This document shows, piece after piece, positions 24,501 to 36,800 of a DNA stretch of 64,000 bases; the first letter of the stretch is position 1, and each line of letters begins with the position of its first letter. Source of the stretch: Vicugna pacos (Eukaryota > Chordata > Mammalia > Artiodactyla > Camelidae); the NCBI RefSeq assembly GCF_048564905.1, contig NC_133002.1, positions 61,685,183-61,749,182 on the forward strand, written 5' to 3'. Under the pieces are notes generated by a model. The model saw nothing but the letters and a program-made list of their open reading frames with translations, was not told where the DNA came from and searched no databases. Position numbers and translations under genes: made by a program.

Positions 24501-27500
24501 GAAACCGCCAGAGGCCCTGGCCCGTGTGAGCCCCCGCTGCGGGGGGCCCCGAGGGGCCCCGAGCCCTCGGTCCTGCAGCGCGTCTGTCACACCTGCTCTT
24601 GGGGTGTCTCGGGCCCGTGCTCACCGTCTGCTCTGTGCTGGGTCCCACGTTTAATGACGCTGGAGGAGCTGAGGAAGTGTCCTCGCCGTCAGCGCTCTGT
24701 AAGCGCCACGGGTGCCGGGGCCGCCCTGCGAGCTGGCCGCTTACCCAGCTCGTGGCGCCTGTTGTCTGAAGGCAGTCACCCCACTGCGAGGCGGCTCCAT
24801 GTTCCGGCTGAGACTGAATGTTGTACGTCTTCCTTCCCTCCCGCCGCCACCCTGGCCGAGTCCCCACGAGACTGAATTCGGGGTGTTTCTCAGGAGTTGT
24901 TCTGGCCCCGCGTCCTCACGTGGAGCCCCTAGCTCCCGGAGGGGTCCTCGACGTGGCCTCCCTGAGGGCCGGGGGCACAGTGAGGCACTCCAGCGCCCCA
25001 GCACTCCACATCCCCTGCCAGGGAGCTGCCCACCTCCCGGGGCTTCCCAGGGCTGGGAGGGCGGGGCCGCCAAGGCTGCAGTCCCAGCCGAGGCCATCAC
25101 GGGAGGGGCTCCTGGGATGCAGGGGACGGGAAGGACTTCAGCCTTGGGGAGGGTGGCATTCAGGAAAGGGCGGCAGGCCCGGGGGACCGTGCGCCACTTG
25201 AGGGGTGACATGTGCTGTGGGGGCCCTGATGTGCTGAGAAGGTGCCTCGGGACAGCACCTTCGGCGAGCCCTTTCCTGACGCCTCGGGGCCCCCGTCTTG
25301 TCCGCGGAGCCGGGTCCCGGAGGGTCTCCCCCCGCATCCCCCGCGCCTCACGTTGCTGTACTGTCACTGCCACCAGCAGCAGTGACCGGGCACGTGAAGA
25401 AGCAGGGAAACATGGTCCATCATGAGGAGAAAGAAGTCAGCCCCCCAGAACCTCTCCTGGACTGTCACAGACGGTAGAATGATCAGACAGGGACGTTGGA
25501 ACAGTCATGAGAAGTCTGTTCCACGTGAAAAGCTCCACTGAGACGTGGAAGGTGCTAAAAGGACCCAGCTCAGAGTTCTGGAGATGAAGACTGCAGGCGT
25601 GGCCGGGAACGTGTGCTGGGTGGGATGAGCAACCAGCTGAGCTTTGCAGAAGGAAAATCAGTGAACTTAAAGACACAGGAATAAAAACTCTCCAAAAAGA
25701 AGCGCAGTGAGCAGAGGCCCCTCTGTGCAACGAAGGGAGCGCCTCCAAGTCGTGGGGCGGCTGCCAATGACCTGCCACATGTATTTGGAGCCCCAGAGGG
25801 GGCTGGCGGAGGAAACATTTGAAGGAATAATGGCTAAGAGAGCCTCAAGTTTGATGAAAAGTATAAACCCGCAGACCTGGGAAGCCCACAAGCCCAAGCA
25901 CGAGGAGCGGAGAAGGCGGCACCAGGGCGCCTGCTCGTCAAGGCGCTAAAAGACGACATGGATCCAGGGGCTCAAAAGCAGCCAGCAAGCGCAGACACAG
26001 AGAAGCCAAGTCAGGGCGACAGCGGGCGCCTGTCGGGCGCGGTAATGGCCCCGGAACAGCGGGCTGCGTCCTCAGTGTCCCGCAAATCCGTACCCGGGGC
26101 AGATAACTTTGGAAAACGCAGGACTGCAGCCTGACTTCAGTAATCACAGTGTGAATGGTCTAGGTGCCCAGTTAGACGGCAGAGATTGTCAGGCTGGGTT
26201 TAAAAAGAAAAAAGAACCAACCAAATGAGCCTAAGAGAAACGCACTTTGCATAGAAGACACGAATAGATTAGACGTGAAGCTACATCGTGTGACCACTGG
26301 GTAGATGAAGGCTGAGTGCCCCTGTTAACACGGCCGGCAGTCGTCAGCCCGAGGGTGTCACCGGGTAACGTGTCGTCTCCTGAGGCCAAAGGAGTCCCCT
26401 CGTTTGGGGATGTGGTCGTGGTGTTCGCTCACCCCGTACCAGCATTTGAACACACAGAAGCCGGAAACCGGGGGAGCTGCAGGGGAGGGGGAGGAGCCAT
26501 CACTCCTCCCTTCTCAGTACGTGGCAGGACCCGTCGGAGCCAACCCGGGAACGTTCCCTGGAGCACGTGTCCAGCTGGGCCGTGTCTGGCTTTTGCAGCA
26601 GCTCCGCACAGCTGCGCACCGTGCACCCTCTCCATGCCCCAGGGACACACCACAGCAGACCTCGTCCCGCACCATAGAGCAAACCGCAGCGCATCTGAGA
26701 GCCGTGGGATCGCACACGGTGAATTCTACAACCACAGTGGAAGCAAACGCAGAACCAGAGTAGGTAACAGGAAAATCCCCAAACACGTGGAAACTAAACT
26801 GCACTCTTTCAACGGTTAAGTTGCTTTTCAATCTTACGGTTACTCGGGGGACGGGGTGGGAAGGGGCAAATTGAGAGTTTGAGATTTGCAGATACTAACT
26901 ACTGTGCATAAAACAGATAAACAAGGACCTACCTTGTAGCACAGGGAACTGTATTCAGTATCTTGTAGTGACCTACAATGAAAAAGGAGGTGAAAACAAG
27001 TATGTATGTGACTGAAGCATGATGCCGTACACCAGAGAATGACACCTTATGAACTGACTGTACTTCAATTTAAATTTTTTTAATTATAAAATAAAAATTT
27101 AAGTAATGTAAATATGTAAATTAAAATATGTAATAAAATATAAATGTGAAGTTGTATAAGCAACATAAATATTTACATAAACTCACGTTTATTTATAGTT
27201 ATAAAAATTTATATGTAAAATGAGTAAGTGGGACTACATCAAACTGAAATCTTCACAACGAAGGAAACAATCAACAAAATGAAAAAACAGCCTTCAGAGC
27301 GGGAGGTCCGAGCGCGGGAAAACGTGTGCAGCCCATCTGCTGACACGGGATTAATACCAAAGTACGCTTCAAGGAACTCGGACAACTCAGTAGCAAAAAA
27401 CAAAACAAAACAAAACAAAACTGAATTAAAAACGGTCAGAGGACCTGAGCAGGCGTTCTCCCAATGAAGACATGCAGACGGCCCAAGGGCGCACGAGAAG

Positions 27501-27820
27501 GTGCTCAGCATCACTCGCCATCGGAAACGCAGTCAAGCCGCGGTGAGACATCATCAAACAGACGCGTTCACGGGTCCCAAGGCGGCCCTCGTGTGCTGTT
27601 GGTGGGGATGTAAGTCGGTGCAGCCACTGTGGAAACACCATGGCAGCTCCTCAGAAATTTAAAAACAGAACCACCACACAGTCCAGCAACCTCACTAATG
27701 GGTGCCGATCCGAAGGAAACAGTGTCCGTGTCTCAGGGAGGTACCTCGCTCCCAGGTCCGCTGCAGCGTTGTTCTCAACAGCCAAGATGTGTGTGGAAGC
27801 CAGCTCTGCGTCCATCAGCG

Positions 27821-27856
<36 letters not shown>

Positions 27857-30800
27857 GGAATGTCATCCAGCCATAAAAAAGGAGGAGATCCTGCCATCGG
27901 AGACACCATGGCTGAAGCCGGAGGACATTGTACTCAGTGAAGTAAGCCAGACGAGACAACGACAAAAGCTGCACGGTCTTGTCGTTTGTGGAACCGCAGA
28001 AGTCATCACAGAGACAGCAGAACGGTGCTTGTCGGGGGCTGGGGGGGCGGGGGCTGGTCAGAGGGGACAGACTCCCCTTACAAGGTGAGTAAGTTCTGGC
28101 GGCCTGCACACAGCCTGGTGTTCAGTTACCGGTGCTGCACTGTGTACGTAACAGCAGATTTTAGGAGCCCTTGTCACACCAAGAAAAAAATGGTACCTGT
28201 GTGAAATGACGGACGTGTTAGTTCCCTTGATTGTGCTCGTCTTTCCACAATACATACTTAAATCAAACCATGACGTTTTATACCTTACACGTATACAAGT
28301 TTCATTTGTTAATTATACCTCCGTGAAGCTGGGAAATATGTATACTTTAATATAACTTATATGCTTGGTATAATTTGTACATAATTATGAATACTTATAA
28401 TCATGTAAACATTCACATTAGTATATAAAATAATGAAATAAGAACTTTAAAATAATTTTTTTCAACGAGGAGGTCTCAAGGGAAGTGAAACATACCTTGA
28501 ATGAAAGTGCAAACACACTGTGGGGCACAGACCAGTGGTGCCGCGAGGGAGGTTTCTGTCCTAAATGCGTGTATTAGAAAAGAAGAAGAGTTTCAAATCA
28601 CTGACCTCCGCTTCCACCTTAAGATATTAGGAAAAGAAAGGCAAGTCAAATCCAGAGGAGGCAGGAGAAAGGAAACAACAAAGATCACAGTGGAGAGCAG
28701 AAAAGATTCACTCAATCGAAAGAAAGCTGCTGCCTTGAGCAGAGCAGTAACTGCGCAGACTGATGAGGAAACAGACAAAGAAGACACAACACCCAAGTCA
28801 GCAGTGAGCGAGGCGGCATCACCGAAGGCTCTGGACACGCGGAGGGACGGTGAGGGAATCTGTGAGCAACTCGATGCCAGAGCTTGTGGCGACTGGTGAA
28901 GTAAGTTCCTCGGATGGCACGGCTGCTCCCTTAGAGGGAAGATAACCTGGACAGCACTGGACCTGCTTCACAGCTCGGGTTTGTGGTTGAAAACTTTCCT
29001 GCAAAGAGAACTCCAGGTCCAGGTGGCTTCCCTGGTGAATTCTGCCCAAGCGTTGATGAAGAAGTACGTGGATGGCGGTAAGCACCTTGCCCGCCATCCC
29101 GCGAGACTCACGGCGTCCTGACACCTGCAACCAGGCAGGAAAAGAAAGCTGCTGCCCTGTGTCCTTGGTGACGGTAGATGCAAAAATGTTCAGCCAGACT
29201 TCACAAATCAAATTCCGCAAGGTGTGAAAGGGCAGTGTGTCATGACCCAGGGGGACTGACTTTAGGAATGTTAACTTGTTTAAAGATAGAAAAAAAATGT
29301 AATTTGTCACGGTAACAAACAAAAAGCTGTATTATCATCTCATCAGTGGCGAGAAAGAACACATTTGACCAAATCTAAAATCTACTCCTGATTGGAAAAA
29401 AAACAAGGACTTCTCAGCAAACTAGTGAGGAACCAACGAGGGAGCTCCCTCCACATGACAGACAGCGTCCCCCGAAGATGCTGGAGCCCACGTCACACCA
29501 CGTGGTGCACGTCTGAGCCCCAGGGCCAGGCGCGGAGCCGGGCACCTGACCGTCCGCAGAGGGGAGTCCGCAGAGGGGAGTCTGCAGAAGCAGTTCCACA
29601 GAGGGGAGTCTGCAGAGGTGTGCTGCAAGGCCTGGGTCGTGCAGTGAGGCAGCAAAACCATGCAGGCTGGACGGAAGTGTAACTATTTCCAAACAGCACG
29701 ACTCTACATCCGCTATTAGCCAATTTGTATGAACTGCTGAAAACGTTTACAATGGTATCAATATGACGTGGGTCCGTTACACTTCGATTTTTTTTAAGGG
29801 GAGTTACAGTAACTTCCTCCCTCTCAGTGACTGTGAGTGTTCGGTGGTGTAACGTGTCTGTGCACTTAAGCGTCGCTAGTTTGTTAAAAGCAGGCTTACG
29901 GTGAGGTAGAATGAAGGAGTGTGTATTGAATTCTGACCCAGTTGTAAACATTTTTCCTTCTTTTAAATGTCTGTTCATGAAGTCTGACCATATGTTAGGC
30001 CACGAAGGAAACCTCAAGAATTTGCCGAAAGTGGAAAAATACAGGCAGTGACAGACGGCTCTGGCTCTGCCCCCTCGGTCTGTCTGTCCATCCGCTCATC
30101 TGTTTGCAAACCACACCTCCAGCTGCTGCCTTGCTGAAAGGTGCTTGGGTCCCCTTCTCTCTGTTTGTCTTTCCTCCTCGCCTCCCTTTCCCCGTCTTAA
30201 CAATGTAATTCCCTGAAAACCCTGAGACGGAAGCATCAGAGCTGGCGGGGCGGGGGAGGTCACCTGCTTAGGAAAAACCGTTTCGCATCCAGGCTCGTCC
30301 TCGCCTCCAGCCTTAAGCACTCACACCTGCAGCCTCACCCCGTGAGGACAGACAGACAGACAGACACAGATCGAGCCTTTGGAAGCGGCTCCCTGGAGGC
30401 GGTCGGGCGGCCAGAGCCTCTACCCCCGCCTGTGCCAGCGTTGCTGGGCCTTTGCTGTTAAAAGGACTGCTTTCTCTTCCTTATGAGGAGGCGGGAGGAT
30501 GGGAAGGTGAGCGGGGGCCGGTGGCCTGTGTCCCAGCGTCCTCCGAGAGCCATGCCCTGCAGGTCCCCAGCCCGCCTGCCCGCCCACGGGTGTGGACACA
30601 GACAGGGCTGAGGTGGCTGATGTGGTGAGAATCTGAGCAGATTCTAAGCCGGTTCGTAAGGACACCCGCCGAGGGCTGGCCGTGAGGGTGGGCGTGACCA
30701 GAGAGAGTGTTTGGTGGTTCCTTCCTGCCTGACAGCCTCGTCCAAACAGAGATCTTTTAGTGTAAACGTCGTCGCCGTCTCCGACGCCGAAGGCGCGTTG

Positions 30801-33800
30801 AAGCTGCAGCTTCAGGTGCTCTGACGTGTGCCTCAGCGTCAACCTGGAGGATGGGACTTGGTGACACTTCATCGCGCTGTGCTTCAGGAGCCTCACTGTG
30901 ACTGTTTGGGCCTCGATTCGGCTTGACAAGCCTCTGGTGTAAAAATTAAGGCGACTGTGTCCTTGGGCGCAGGCTCTAGGCTGCAGGCCGCCCCCGTGCC
31001 CTCTCCCGGCCCTTCTGGACGAGTCTCTGCAGAGGGGGCATCACGCTGACTCCTCTGAGCTCATTTGTCAAAACCTCATTCAGAGCGAGGGCTCCCTTCT
31101 GGGAGTGACTTGAAAGCTTACGCTTAATTGGCTTCCCTGGCCCCAGGGACCAGCCTGCTAACCCGAGCCCTGGTGCCCTGCTCCCCGACTGCCCCTCTGC
31201 CTCGCTCAGTTCCCAATGAAACAGCCGAGTCCAGTAGCTACCTTATTAGTTTATTGATGTGACCGAGAAACAGCTCGTTATCAGAGCAGCCCTGGGAGAG
31301 GGGCGGCGGGGAAGGTGGGGGGCAGGGCTCCGGGCTGCAGTGAACAGCACATTCCGTGTGCACGCCCACGGGCCCCTGAGAGGGCTTTGCACAGGCCCTG
31401 CCCCAGCGAGCGGGCGCCCCTAGAGCCGGGGCCGTGTGGCAGTGCCGTCCGAGACTCGGGCCTTAAGATGCTGACCCCTCTTCTGAGCAGCCTTCACCCC
31501 CTAGAGCGGAGCACGCCGGGGGCTGCCAGAATTCAGCATCTCCCTAGGGACGCGTGACCCTCAATGTCGGGGGCAGGTTTTCTGGATATTCCCCCGGAGC
31601 CCAGTGAACGGCGTGGGCGTGTTCCATGGGTCAGCCTTTCCCAGAGCGAGAGCGTCTGTGGTTTGTACACTGCGCTGCGGGGCCACGTTGCGCTTCTGCA
31701 GGTCACGTGTTTCATCTGGTGCCACTAGCTGGGCGCCTCCTCCCCCTGGACCCCCCTCCTCCCCGTGGGCCACAGCCGCTTGGCGGTCTCCTCCAGGCCC
31801 CAGCCCGTGGTCCTGAACCCTGCCGGGCAGGTGAGCGTGTCCACCACACAGTGGTGCTGACCGGCGCTGACCGGCGCTGGCAGACCTGCCAGCACTAAAT
31901 GCACTTTCCACTTGGAGTTGCTCCCCTGGGGCAGGAGTGGGGCCCCTAGGAAGCACCTGTTAAAATGTGACCGTGTGACCCAAGTGATTTGTAAATATTA
32001 TACCCACACAGACCACGTAAGTCCCAGCAAAGGCACGAGACAGCTGCGGCCTGGGCTGGGGGCTGCAGAAGCTGGGTGGTTTCAGGTGCCGGGCGTGAGG
32101 AGGGGCGCGTGGGCCCCAGGCTGACACGGGGAGGGGGCCTCCAGGGAACCCAGCCTGGAGGCCAGGGACCCCCGCCCATCAGGAAGGAGCTGCCGTGCTT
32201 CTGAGGGCACGTGAGGTGCCAGCCGCTTCCCATGCCAAGGAAAACGCCCTCTCACTGTTTTTTCAAATGGAAACTGAACTTGAGAAAATGTTAAGGCGTG
32301 AAGTATTCGTTGCGTGTTCGTTTGTTCACACGTCCCCAGAAGAGGAGGGCGCCCTTCCAGGTGCCTGCGCTCACTGTCTCTCCTGTCTCCCCGCAGTCGT
32401 GCCAGGCCGACCTGGTAAAGGACAACGGCCACAAGTACTTCCTCTCGGTCCTGGCGGACCCCTACATGCCGGTAAGGACCACGCCCTGCGCACGAGCTCC
32501 CGCGGCCTGTCTCACGCGGGCGCTGCAGGAGCTCTCCAAGCAGAGGGCCCCAGGGCGCTGGCCCGCCGACGCCCCCTGCAGGCGGAGCCCTTTGCTTCCT
32601 GACACGTTGTCTCAGTTGCTGCTTCTCTGCATGAGAGTCGCAGTGAACCCTGACACACAGGCTGGGCTGGTGGTTCCCCTGGGTCCATTTCCTGGCACGC
32701 CTTTGCAGTGGAGGGGCATCCCCGCTCCGGCGTGTGCTGGCCGCCGAGTTAGACCGGGGCGCTCGTACACCCGAGAGGCCAGGGTGGTCCTGGCCGGGAC
32801 GGGAGGCCGTGCGCCTTGAGTCAGGACGGGAGGGGGAGGAAGGAAGGACATTCATGTTTTCAGTATACTTTATTGTGTTAAGTTATTTAAAAATTCATAA
32901 TCCACAAATAACGTATAGAGTGACTTCCTGTAAATGGTTTTTAATTCACTTCTATGTTCCCTCCTTCTAGCTCCTAGCACACTGCAGAGGGCAGAGTCCT
33001 CACCCTAAGTAACAACTTAGTATAACTTAGTTTGACAGCGTAACGGCTCGCTCTCACGGGCTTAGGCAGCTTAGGTTGTGTAAAGGAACTTCTGTGTGTG
33101 ATCTCGCCCTCTAGTTGGTTTTCTAAACTAAATGATGATGATAATAAAAAACAGATTTTTTAAAATCCAGAGAACATTAAAAACAGGACGGTCGTAGAAA
33201 AGGTAAATACAACCTGTGTGCTTTAACCTGAGTGTGGTGCTTGGCGTCGTCACAGGCAGGTGACGCAATGCTGTGCACGAGCGTGGGAAGCAGCCACCTG
33301 CCCGCTCCTCAGGGAGAGTCAGACGGTGAGCGATGCCGACGGATCGGCCCCCCTGCAGCTGCACACACCTGGGGGTTCTGAGGACACAGATTTGAAAGAA
33401 AGGAAAGGAAATCCCCACGTGCCAAAACCAAGCCAGAGGAGGGGCACGGTGGGACGGGCGGCGTCGCGGGGACCCTGGGCTCCGCACGGGCCTGGGGGCG
33501 AGGTGCCCGTCACCAGACGTGGACGAGAGGAGCTGGTCCGTCTGCCGTGCACATCTGGGAGCAAAGCCCGGAGAGGCCTCGCGAGAAACGGAGACTCCCC
33601 CCACGGAGATGAACGTGAAGTCTCGGGGCCTGCCGGGAAGGGGCAAAGGCTGCCCTGTCTGCAGGGGCACCTGCACGGCGGGGCACAGAGGCCCGCGCCA
33701 GGCGTGCGGGTTCCGGGGGCCAGCACGAGGGGGAGAAGCGGAGCTGGCACGGCGGAGGGCCTGCCGCCAGGAGCTGGAACCGGGGCTCCCTGACGAGGCC

Positions 33801-36800
33801 TGGAGAGCAGCACGAATAAGTGTGTTTAGAAAGGTTTAACACACAGTGGCTTCACTTACGTCCAACGATCAACCATCGTGTTGCTTCTCCAGAGTACATC
33901 CGTGCCTGGTGTTGCCACGTTCTCCGTCCTCTTCAGTCATCCTCAGAAATGACCAACTAGAGTCTTTTAATAAAAAGGCAGATTTGGGGGAAAACAAAAA
34001 GAACCCTGATGGAAGACAGGCACCGTCACTGGAAGCTCCGCCGGCAAGTTAAACAGCAGAGTGTCGCGGCCAATAAAGGAAGCCCTGGGGGAAGCACGAG
34101 GCGGGAGACGGGAAGGGGCCTGAAGGCCGCCGGTGGGGCTCGCCGGCTCCGACGCCGACCCCCCGGCGCAGGGAGAGCTGGAGGCAGCAGCAGAGATGCA
34201 CGGCCGGACGGGTGGTGGAGGGGGCTTCTCCAGATCGAAAGAAGAAACGAGTTTTCAGGTTGAGGAAGGACAGTGAGTCTTGAGAAGGTTAAATAAGAAC
34301 AAATCCACACAAAGACTCATTGTCATGAAGCAGAGACGTCAAAGGCAAGAGGAAAAACCTCGAAAGTAACCAGGATAAAGAGGAGGATTTCTGCAGTCGT
34401 CAGAGTAACGAACGAAGACCGCTGAAAGGCCTCACAGCCCAGAGGAACCGTCACCCCGGACCCCTGTGCCGACCCCACCGAGGCGGCCAAGAACACCACA
34501 TTTCAGGAGGGAGTGGGGCCCAGGGAGGGGAGCCAGGCACCAGCAGACACTGTATCTCAGTCAGCACGGCTGCGAGGGTAAGCCCGCACCCCTCGTGCGA
34601 GGGGCCGACGGCGAGGAGGAGCCTCGGAGTCCCCGCAAGACGCGGAGGGTGACCCACTTCAGGGGTCCAGCCTGCGTGTTAGAAACGCGAGGCGCCACTA
34701 ACAGGTAGACACAGGCTGGTGTCCAGGTCAGGGAGCGCTGAGGAGAGGAGGGACGAGAGTGGTCCGCCCCCCTGAGGACCGGGAGCGGGAGAGGTGAGGC
34801 CGACTTAGGGCAGTGCTCGGTCACCTTGCCACCAGCTTGCTGCACTGAGCGGCTCGCTTGCACAGGTTGGGCGGGGCGGGGGTGGCCAGGGCCCGGGATC
34901 ACCAGGACGGCCTCCGAGGGGGAGCCTCAGAGAGGCCTTCAGTGCGTCAGGGACCCACCTGTCCTCCGAGAGGCCCGCCTGGGGCTGCCAGGCCCTTTGA
35001 AAGGGCTGTTCCCCTTTGTGGACTCAAATCAGAAGATAGTAGAGCTGGTTCCCCTACCTCAGCTGCACGTAGGGCTCAGCATCACGGCTCTGGAGGCTTG
35101 GGAACGAGGAGTCCCCACCGTGGAGAAGGGCAGTGCCGACTCGCAGTGACGTCTCTTTTCCAGGCTGAGCACAGGACCATGACGGCCTTCATCCTGGCTG
35201 TGATCGTCAACAGCTACAACACCGGGCAGGTGGGTGTCCTGTGCGGCCCCGCCCTGAGCCCCTGTCTTTGGGGGCCAGAGGAACTGCGGATCTGGACGTC
35301 GTCTAATGAAGCAGTGACCTCGGGGGTGGGGTAGGCAGTTACGGGAGCACGTCTGCCCGGGGGGGCACCGTGGGGGTGGGTGGGGGCCGGACCATCGATT
35401 TAGCCAGCCGTCTGCAGGGTGACGTGAAGTGGGTGGGGTTTAAAATGAGGAGAGTTGAGCAAGTTTCCGCGAGTGATGCCAGGGTGGGTCCAGCCTGGCC
35501 CCCTCCCCTGCCCCAGTCGGGTCGGGGTGACATGCACGTGGTCCTTCCCGCAGGAGGCCTGTCTCCAGGGCAACTTGATCGCCATCTGCCTGGAGCAGCT
35601 CAACGACCCCCACCCACTGCTGCGCCAGTGGGTGGGCATCTGCCTGGGGCGCATCTGGCAGAACTTCGACTCGGCGCGTTGGTGTGGGGTGCGGGACAGC
35701 GCACACGAGAAGCTGTGCAGCCTCCTCTCCGACCCCATCCCCGAGGTGAGTCCCCCCACCCCGGGAAGGGGCGGCACGGAGACTGCGCCCCCTGCAGAGG
35801 CCCGCCCTGCCCACCCTCGTCCCCTCTCCCTGATCCTCTCCCTCCCTAGTCACCCCACACCTGGTCAGGGCTCTGACCCCAGAGTTCCTGCTTGCACAGC
35901 CTGCCACCTGGCACTCAGGTGGGTCGGCGACCTGCCTCCTGCTCCTCCCCGGCTCCTGCTCATCCTCACGGGCAGAGCTTGGCCGAGGGGGGCCATGACA
36001 GGTCAGCCCTCGGGGCCCGGCCAGAGCTCAGGCCCAAACAGCCGGCCGGGGCGTGACCGCCGCCCTGTCCGCCTGCAGGTGCGCTGTGCAGCGGTCTTCG
36101 CGCTCGGCACGTTCGTGGGCAACTCTGCAGAGAGGACGGACCACTCCACCACCATCGACCACAACGTGGCCATGATGCTGGCCCAGCTGATCAATGACGG
36201 CAGCCCCGTGGTCCGCAAGGTGCGTGGCCCCCGCCCGCTGGGAGCTCCGAGCACCGCCACCTGCCACACAACGCCGCTCAGAACCCTGGCCGCTCCCGCG
36301 GGGAGCCGGCCTCAGGTGTTCAGTTCTCTCTGGAACGCATCTCCTCAGCAGATACTCGGGTGCCTGCTTCCCTTACAGGCGTTTAGCAGGCTGCGTCTCC
36401 CGGCAGCTTGCATGGTAGCTCCTTCCTGCCTGGGAGCAGCACGTACACACACGGAGACTCAGAAGAGCAGTAGCCACCCACGGACAGACGGAGGGGTTTG
36501 CGCAGTGGTCTCCCGCCCCGCCCCTGTGCTTGCCGGCGGCTGAACGGAACCGTCTTACACAGTTGAAACTTGTACTGTCTGTTCAGATGTACAAGTACCA
36601 TGACTTCCCCGCACGGTCTCACGCCCCTGTCAGAAGTCAGCTCAGCACAGCTCAGCCCCCCTCTCCTCCCCCAGCCAAAAAGGGCCATGGGGGGCACGCT
36701 GCTGGCCGCTGGCCGTGCTTCAGGGTGGACTTGGGAGCAGAGACTGTCCCAGGTGACCAGGAGGGCAGCGTTGTCCTAGGTGTGACCTTGCAGTGTCGGG

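Larger units (their letters stand above)
27220..28340 (+). mobile_element. L1 3' end (L1MA/L1MB type): ORF2 C-terminus and 3' UTR
   Basis: Diverged ORF2 C-terminal coding region: 'gggactacatcaaactgaaa', 'aaggaaacaatcaacaaaat', 'gttggtggggatgtaagtcg', 'gcagccactgtggaaacacc' and 'ctcagtgaagtaagccagac'. The 3' UTR ends in 'ttaattatacctccgtgaag', characteristic of L1MA/L1MB elements. It contains the AAAAC and CA simple repeats listed separately. It is followed by an AT-rich tail to about 28462. Confidence 0.8.
23322..32396 (+). other. RPTOR: RPTOR intron 13
   Basis: A 9.1-kb intron. 23322-25390 is GC-rich with a MIR-like fragment at 24085-24200. 25395-30050 is almost wholly LINE-1-derived, in nested copies, with simple repeats. 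30050-32396 is unique sequence with a GACA repeat at 30347-30367 and nothing else I can name. In human RPTOR the exon that follows begins the four-exon cassette absent from a known isoform. Confidence 0.85.
32472..35163 (+). other. RPTOR: RPTOR intron 14
   Basis: A 2.7-kb intron. It holds a CTCF-like motif (32570-32583), an AT-rich unique stretch (32850-33240) and an L1 ORF1-like fragment (34170-34430). The rest is GC-rich with no recognised feature. Confidence 0.85.

Noticed and set aside
29552-29618. CRISPR-like repeat/spacer pattern
   Set aside because: The units are directly adjacent with no unique spacers, and the window is a mammalian nuclear genome. It is a minisatellite.
35455-36543. 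362-codon open frame spanning exons 16 and 17
   Set aside because: It contains both exons in frame but also the whole intron between them and flanking introns. The exons themselves are well defined by splice sites and homology.
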